Below are positions 59,063-64,000 of a stretch of 64,000 bases of DNA, piece after piece; position 1 is the first letter of the stretch; every line of letters begins with the position of its first letter. The stretch lies in NCBI GenBank assembly GCA_038093975.1, contig JBBPTG010000029.1, positions 1 to 64,000 of the forward strand, given 5' to 3'. The position numbers and the translations under genes were made by a program. Source of the stretch: Chalciporus piperatus. Its lineage: Eukaryota; Basidiomycota; Agaricomycetes; Boletales; Boletaceae. Under the pieces are notes generated by a model. The model saw only the letters and a list, made by a program, of their open reading frames with translations. It was not told the DNA's origin and did no database searches.

Positions 59063-59923
59063 CGACCTTTTTTTTTTTGTCAAACATCGACTATCTAACG
59101 CATCCCATCTCATGCTCGGGGGTCTTTTTTTTACCAAAACGATGTGTTTCTTGTTTTGATTTTTCGATCTCATTCCAGAGGTTTTCTTTACTATCACTAA
59201 TCATTTCTCTTTTTCTCTATTCTCTTTTTCCTGACTCTCTTTCGTTCCGCGTGTGTGTGCAAATTCGATCTCGATACTTGCTTCCGATCCCGCTGTGCTG
59301 CGAATTGTCGTATTCCTACCACTCTCTCTGTGTAGTACCTGCTTGTACATACCTTATTATCATGTTTCTCTTCGCGATCGAACACCATGCTGCGCATAGC
59401 CCTACACTCAACGTTCAACGTTCGGTGTTATACAACTTCATGCATGGCCAGCGCGCCAACATGACAAACGGCGTGTGGCACTGTTCAAACAAGTTTCAAT
59501 TTAAATTGTGGCACCTGTGAATTAGAGGGTTTTTGGACGCCCCCTTTGTTTCATGTGAACCCAACACTCGGATTCTTGACTTTCAAGACCATCTCGGAAG
59601 CCTTTACTACGATGTCTGCTGTGTTGCTTAAGGGTCTTCGGCCCTTGGTGGGGAACTGCTCCACCATACCATCCAGCCTGACCAGAAGTTCACTCGGAGG
59701 ATCCCGAGGGACAAAGTTCAAGTGCTTCCGGTTTGCTTCCGGTATAAGTACGAACTTGGACGGTGAGTTTGTGACCTATGGTCTCATATGGTGGTCTGTC
59801 GCATGACCGTGCCTCGTGACTTCGCAGTGAGAACGATCATAGCTATAATTCCGTTGTGTGACCAAGGACGGCCCTCCAAGCTCTCGTCTCAAGCCATACG
59901 ACACGACAACTTGCGCTTGCATC
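59063..59923. other. intergenic region with a duplicated piece of the SNF5 finger exon
   Basis: About 860 bp, AT-richer than the flanks, with many TTTTT/TTTCTC runs in the SNF5 3' flank. It also holds the duplicated fragment listed separately at 59443-59490. Confidence 0.5.
59443..59490 (+). repeat. fragmentary copy of SNF5 finger exon
   Basis: The segment encodes HGQRANMTNGVWHCSN and matches the SNF5 piece DGQHANVINGVWHCSN at about 58083-58132 with few base changes, including an identical run GGCGTGTGGCACTGTTC. Only the first Cys pair region is copied. It then runs into unrelated sequence, so it cannot make a finger. Confidence 0.8.
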
Positions 59924-61972
59924 ATGTCTAACACATCGTGGAGACCTGACACGGAGGACCAGCGACCAGCACTCTTACTAGGCGAGGTTTATAGGCCTGA
60001 GATCCTGGCGGTGATCGAGCAGACAATCGACGAGCTGAGCCCCAAGTTAAGGGAGTTGAGTGACAAAATCCATGGTAAGTGTCGTCTTCGATGCGTGGAA
60101 GGAGTGTGCGAACCCCTAGGTTGAACCACGTTCTGTCAGCACGGCCTGAACTCAAGTTCGAAGAATAGTAAGTATTACCATCAAGGATGTGCAGCAGCCT
60201 TGTTGATTCGACGTCACTGGTAGTTATGCACATGATGAATATACCCAGTTCATCGAGCAGCAAGGCTTTGAAGTACAGCGGCGATACCTCCTCGAGACCG
60301 CTTGGATCGCTACGTACACGCATGGCGCACCTGGAGCGGGACCCGTCCTCGGCGTGAACTCAGAGATGGACGCGCTCCCCGGAGTTGGGCACGCCTGTGG
60401 ACACAATCTGATCGGGATCGCGGGTGTGGCAATCGCGTGTGCAGTCAAAGCAGCCATGGAGAAGCTGAGCATCGACGGAAAGGTTGTGTTGCTTGGTACA
60501 CCCGGTGAGCCATCTTTCGCTTTTTAGTCATGGTTGAGAGGGGTACTGAACGGGCGCACGGCTGGAATAGGCGAGGAGGGCGGATCTGGCAAGGTGCGAT
60601 TATGGGAGAAGGGTGCATACGAGGGAATGGACGTTTGTCTGATGTGCGTATCCTCATCGACCCCTGTTTCTCAGTTTTATCTGAATCGCTTGCGTCAGGT
60701 GTCATCCCGCTCCTGGCCCACCCCACTCCGTCAGTTTGAGTAGCTCATTAGCTGTCGTCCAACGTCAAGTAGACTTCTCGGGTCACACGTAAGGAGCACA
60801 CTTTCGTGTTCCCTTGTCATCATTGACTAGATGACCCATATCCATATGCCGTATCCAGCGCGCATGCAGGCCTCAGTCCTTGGGAGGGACAGAATGCTCT
60901 TGATGCAGCAGTGCTTGCATACACCAACATCGGTCTCCTGCGTCAACAAATCAAGCCGACCCATCGCGTGCACGGTGTATTTCACGGACAAGATTGGGCA
61001 CCGAACAGTCCGTTTCTCTTTCCTTGTTCTCTGACGCGATTCTGAAACTATTTCACAATCAGTTATTCCTGATAATGCTTCGATGCAGTGAGTCCAATGT
61101 AGCTCGTGCGGATCTCAGGTTCTGTGACTGAGCGTTCTTAGCTGGTATGTCCGTGCGCCAACCACGAAGGACGTATTCGGGACCGCGACTCGCGTTAAAG
61201 CATGTTTCGAGTACGCGAATGCCCTCTATTTATATCACGCCTGATTGAACAAATAACATCAGAGCTGCGGCTCTTGCAACAGGATGTACGATGAAGATCA
61301 GCTACGAGGCCCTCAGGAACGAACTTGTTCAGAATAATGTGCTCGGTAAGCTTCTTCTATTCATCTACCCGTCAGGCTCATGAGCACGCGTTGGATCAGG
61401 TGAGGAGCTCGCAGACGTCTTCCGCAAGAAATACGGCGACATTAATTATGGATGGGGAATTGCTGGCGCGTCTACGGATTTCGTGAGTTTACATCCCCTC
61501 GCTGCCGACATGGTATCGATGACTGTTTCGTACTAGGGGAACGTTTCATACCGTATGTGTTCACCCTTTCAAGTTTCCTGTGTTTTATACTCGTGTGTTG
61601 TGCAACTTGTGCTTCAGTGATGCCTGGACTCCATCCCAGTTTCGGTACGTTTCGGTTTATCCCCTGTGGATGCCATGATATCGACTGACAGATCTGGCGT
61701 GCAGCCGTACCCACTGTACCTGGGGGAGGGAACCACACAAGAGAGTTCACGAAAGCGGTTTCCACAGATGTCGCCCACGACGCATGCTATGACATGTCAA
61801 AGGCATTGGCTCACGTGGGTATGAGAGTGTTGACCGACGACGCTTTCCTGACGAGAGTAAGATTGTTCTCGGCCGTCGCTGGCGAATTTCTGCTACCCGA
61901 GTGCTTGTGCTGAATCGGTCCGTTCAGGTGAAGGCTGCTTTCGAAGAAGACAAGAAAGCGAGGGAAGAATGA
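59924..61972 (+). CDS. M20 family metallopeptidase/amidohydrolase (ACY1L2-like), copy 1
   Basis: Zinc-dependent enzyme that hydrolyses N-acyl or dipeptide amide bonds. Start ATG at 59924 gives MSNTSWRPDTEDQRP, then the family's YRPEILAVIEQTIDELSPKL. Metal-site motifs are intact: NSEMDALPGVGHACGHNLIG (Asp and two His), the catalytic base in TPGEEGGSGKV across an intron, and GHTAHAGLSPWEGQNALDAA (His). The dimerization domain continues with THRVHGVFHGQDWAPN, WYVRAPTTKDVFGTATRVKA and KISYEALRNELVQNNVLGEE. The C-terminal part contains VPTVPGGGNHTREFTKAVST and ends FEEDKKAREE at the TGA at 61970-61972. About 11 introns are needed. No break was seen, so it looks functional. Confidence 0.88.
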
Positions 61973-62779
61973 ACGCCTGTAGCCTGTATCATCATGCGAA
62001 GGATAATGATAACGCAGAGTGTGGTCATCATCACCACGTTCTGATATATACAGTCAACTTTAGAAGGGCATGGCCTTGCAATGGAACCATCGGCGTTGAT
62101 CCAACATTATGAGATAACTGTGATGCTGACGGCCTCACGCCCAAAAGTACCGTTCGCATGCGCAGAAGGGTAGTATGGCCGGACCTGGAAGGAGCTCGTT
62201 GTTCAAGTTGATGTTCTTGCAAGGCATTTGCATTTCATCTCTACTTCCCCACGTAGGTGATACTACTGCCAGTGTCCTGGGGGCAAGTTGATGCACCTCG
62301 CATGGGCAGGGCGAGTACGAAGCAATTAGTATAAGTCGCGCAGGAGCAGAGCTGAGGTGACTGACAATCAATCTCCCCAAGTCCAACCGGAGCTGTGTTG
62401 TCCGACGAGGCTGACTCGGTGCAACTATATGAGTGCACAGCCCTGAGAACGGGGCCCCTGTCGGGGTGTCGTTCGGTTTGTGCGGGTCTTCCAAACTCGG
62501 AGTACCGTGACAGTGGGGATGCACTTGAACAACGCCAACGTGGTGGTGTATGTGGGTCCACCCATCCATAGATGTCTGTTCACACATGCACTGTCATGAA
62601 TGGCTGATTAGCAGGCACTCTAGCCACATCGTCGTCATTTGACTCGCTCGGAGTACCTCCTGGACCAATTTGGAGGTTCTAGATTTCTACTGAATAGTAC
62701 TTATCCAGACTTGGACTCACGCACTCACCGTCTTCCCACTGTCAGGCGCTTAACTACTACGATCGATTGATTGCAAGCA
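61973..62779. other. intergenic region between the two M20 genes
   Basis: About 800 bp. A minus-strand open frame of about 150 codons here has no recognizable domain and is probably chance. Nothing else is supported. Confidence 0.4.
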
Positions 62780-64000
62780 ATGACGAGCGTTGTTTGGAGA
62801 CCCGACACGGATCAACCCAGGCCACCACTTCAGCCAGGCAATGTATACAGACCCGACATCCTCGCGGTGATCGAGAATACGATCGATCAGCTCAAGCCCC
62901 AGCTGAGAGATCTGAGCGATAAAATCCACGGTAAGGGGGTGGATGTGTCGAGTTTGTATGGCCTCGCGACTGATCGTCTGCAGCTCGCCCCGAGTTGATG
63001 TTTGAAGAACGGTACGTACGCTGCTGGCTGACTTATAGTGCATTGTGCTAAATCCCTGCAATAGTTATGCTCATGACGTGTATTCGGAATTCATGGAGAA
63101 ACAAGGATTCGTGGTTCAGAAGCACTACCTGCTCGAGACCGCCTGGGTAGCCACTTACACCCATGGCCAGGGCGGTCGCGTCCTTGGTGTGAATTCTGAG
63201 ATGGATGCATTACCCGGAATTGGTCATGCATGCGGCCACAACTTGATCGGCATTGCAGGCGTGGCTATCGCCTGTGCAGCTAAAGTCGCAATGGAGCAAC
63301 TGAACATTGATGGGAAGGTCATCCTGCTTGGGACGCCTGGTGAGTTCTCCTTTGGCTTACGACCTGGTGCCGCTGCCATGTAAACGAAATCATGTAGCTG
63401 AAGAGGGAGGATTCGGCAAGGTTCAGTTGTGGGATAAGGGAGCCTACGAGGAAATGGACGTCTGTCTCATGTATGGCTTCTCGTGGACCAGACTGTGCCT
63501 TTTTCGCTGAGCTTCGTTGCCCAGGTGCCACCCAGCGCCAGGCCCACCTTACTCCGTCAGTCTCAGTAGCTCGTTGGCTATGATCCGTCGCCAAATTGAC
63601 TACTCAGGTCACACGTAAGTGGTGAATCAGACTCCAGTCAGTGTAATGATATATCTTCCTATGTAGCGCCCATGCAGGCTTGAGCCCCTGGGAAGGAACC
63701 AATGCTCTTGACGCTGCTGTTCTAGCGTACACCAATGTCGGACTCTTGCGGCAACAGATCAAACCGACACATCGTGTACATGGTGTCTTTGGAGGAAAAG
63801 ATTGGGCGCCCAACAGTTCGTACCTTTCTTGTCGATGATAACCTATTCTGAACGAGTCTCTCAGTCATACCTGATAATGCCACGATGCGGTAAGCCCCAG
63901 CTGTTATTCCGCAAGGACTTCTCGATGACGTCAATGACTCGGAAGATGGTTTGTTCGGGCGCCCACGACCAAGGAAGTTTATGGAACAGCAGATCGAGTC
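62780..64000 (+). CDS. M20 family metallopeptidase/amidohydrolase (ACY1L2-like), copy 2, partial
   Basis: Tandem relative of copy 1, cut by the window end. ATG at 62780 gives MTSVVWRPDTDQPRP and YRPDILAVIENTIDQLKPQL. The metal-site motif reads NSEMDALPGIGHACGHNLIG, the catalytic EEGG follows an intron (EEGGFGKVQLWDKGAYEEMD), and TAHAGLSPWEGTNALDAAVL and THRVHGVFGGKDWAPN are present. Intron positions match copy 1 where I compared them. The last visible exons encode VIPDNATM and a piece like the APTTKEVYG segment. The two genes have clearly diverged at base level, so this duplication is older than that of the esterases. Confidence 0.87.

Noticed and set aside
62031..62587. Minus-strand 150-codon frame between the M20 genes
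   Set aside because: No domain, no splice structure and no sign of conservation that I can see.
1..64000. CRISPR arrays, bacterial-type operons, prophage or biosynthetic gene cluster
   Set aside because: The sequence is intron-rich fungal nuclear DNA. No regularly spaced repeats or clustered backbone biosynthetic enzymes were seen.

Overview
The window is nuclear DNA of a filamentous basidiomycete, most likely an agaricomycete (mushroom-forming fungus). The reasons are the many short GT-AG introns of about 45-70 bp, dense genes on both strands, Pro/Ser-rich regulatory proteins, a Snf5 protein with a C-terminal GATA-type finger, and tandem secreted carboxylesterases. All gene models were spliced by eye, so exon edges are provisional. 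Family assignments rest on motif recognition, with no database search.

Left end (1-5.2 kb): a Ty3/gypsy LTR retrotransposon on the minus strand, cut by the window edge. Its gag and pol frames overlap at a slippery heptamer, and pol carries a frame break before the integrase. Just beyond it lies a U6 snRNA gene on the same strand, with a perfect Pol III B-box between the two.

5.4-16 kb: housekeeping genes. These are an S9 prolyl-oligopeptidase-type peptidase (-), an acyl-protein-thioesterase-like protein that has lost its nucleophile (+), the RSC/SWI-SNF subunit Rsc7/Npl6 (-) divergent from signal peptidase subunit SPC1 (+), and a probable mitochondrial protein of unknown function (+). A poorly interpretable stretch follows (14.2-16.2 kb).

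16.3-27.1 kb (-): what appears to be one giant gene of more than 3,000 residues, with a PH-like domain, long disordered regions, a 14-residue Cys-containing repeat, an Arg-rich repeat and a C-terminal coiled coil. It is divergent from RBX1/ROC1 (27.3 kb, +).

28-41 kb: an accessory region. It holds tubulin cofactor C (-), a small CC-rich protein gene and fragments of its relatives, and two nearly identical secreted carboxylesterases in a 2.9 kb direct duplication that differ by one intron. A small heat-shock protein (-) follows the second copy. Junction sequences show scrambled pieces of neighbouring loci.

42-59 kb: conserved core. CstF64/Rna15 (+) lacks most of its RRM. Threonyl-tRNA synthetase (-) has an in-frame upstream ATG with a mitochondrial-type leader. 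VPS15 (-) is apparently complete, and SNF5 (+) follows. VPS15 and SNF5 are divergent across a promoter with a 9-bp tandem repeat.

59.9-64 kb (+): two tandem M20 metallopeptidase/amidohydrolase genes, the second cut by the window end.

I did not find a convincing new multi-gene system. The most notable signals are the RRM-deleted CstF64, the active-site-less thioesterase homologue, the intron difference between the duplicated esterases, the giant PH protein and its repeats, and the U6/B-box/retrotransposon neighbourhood.
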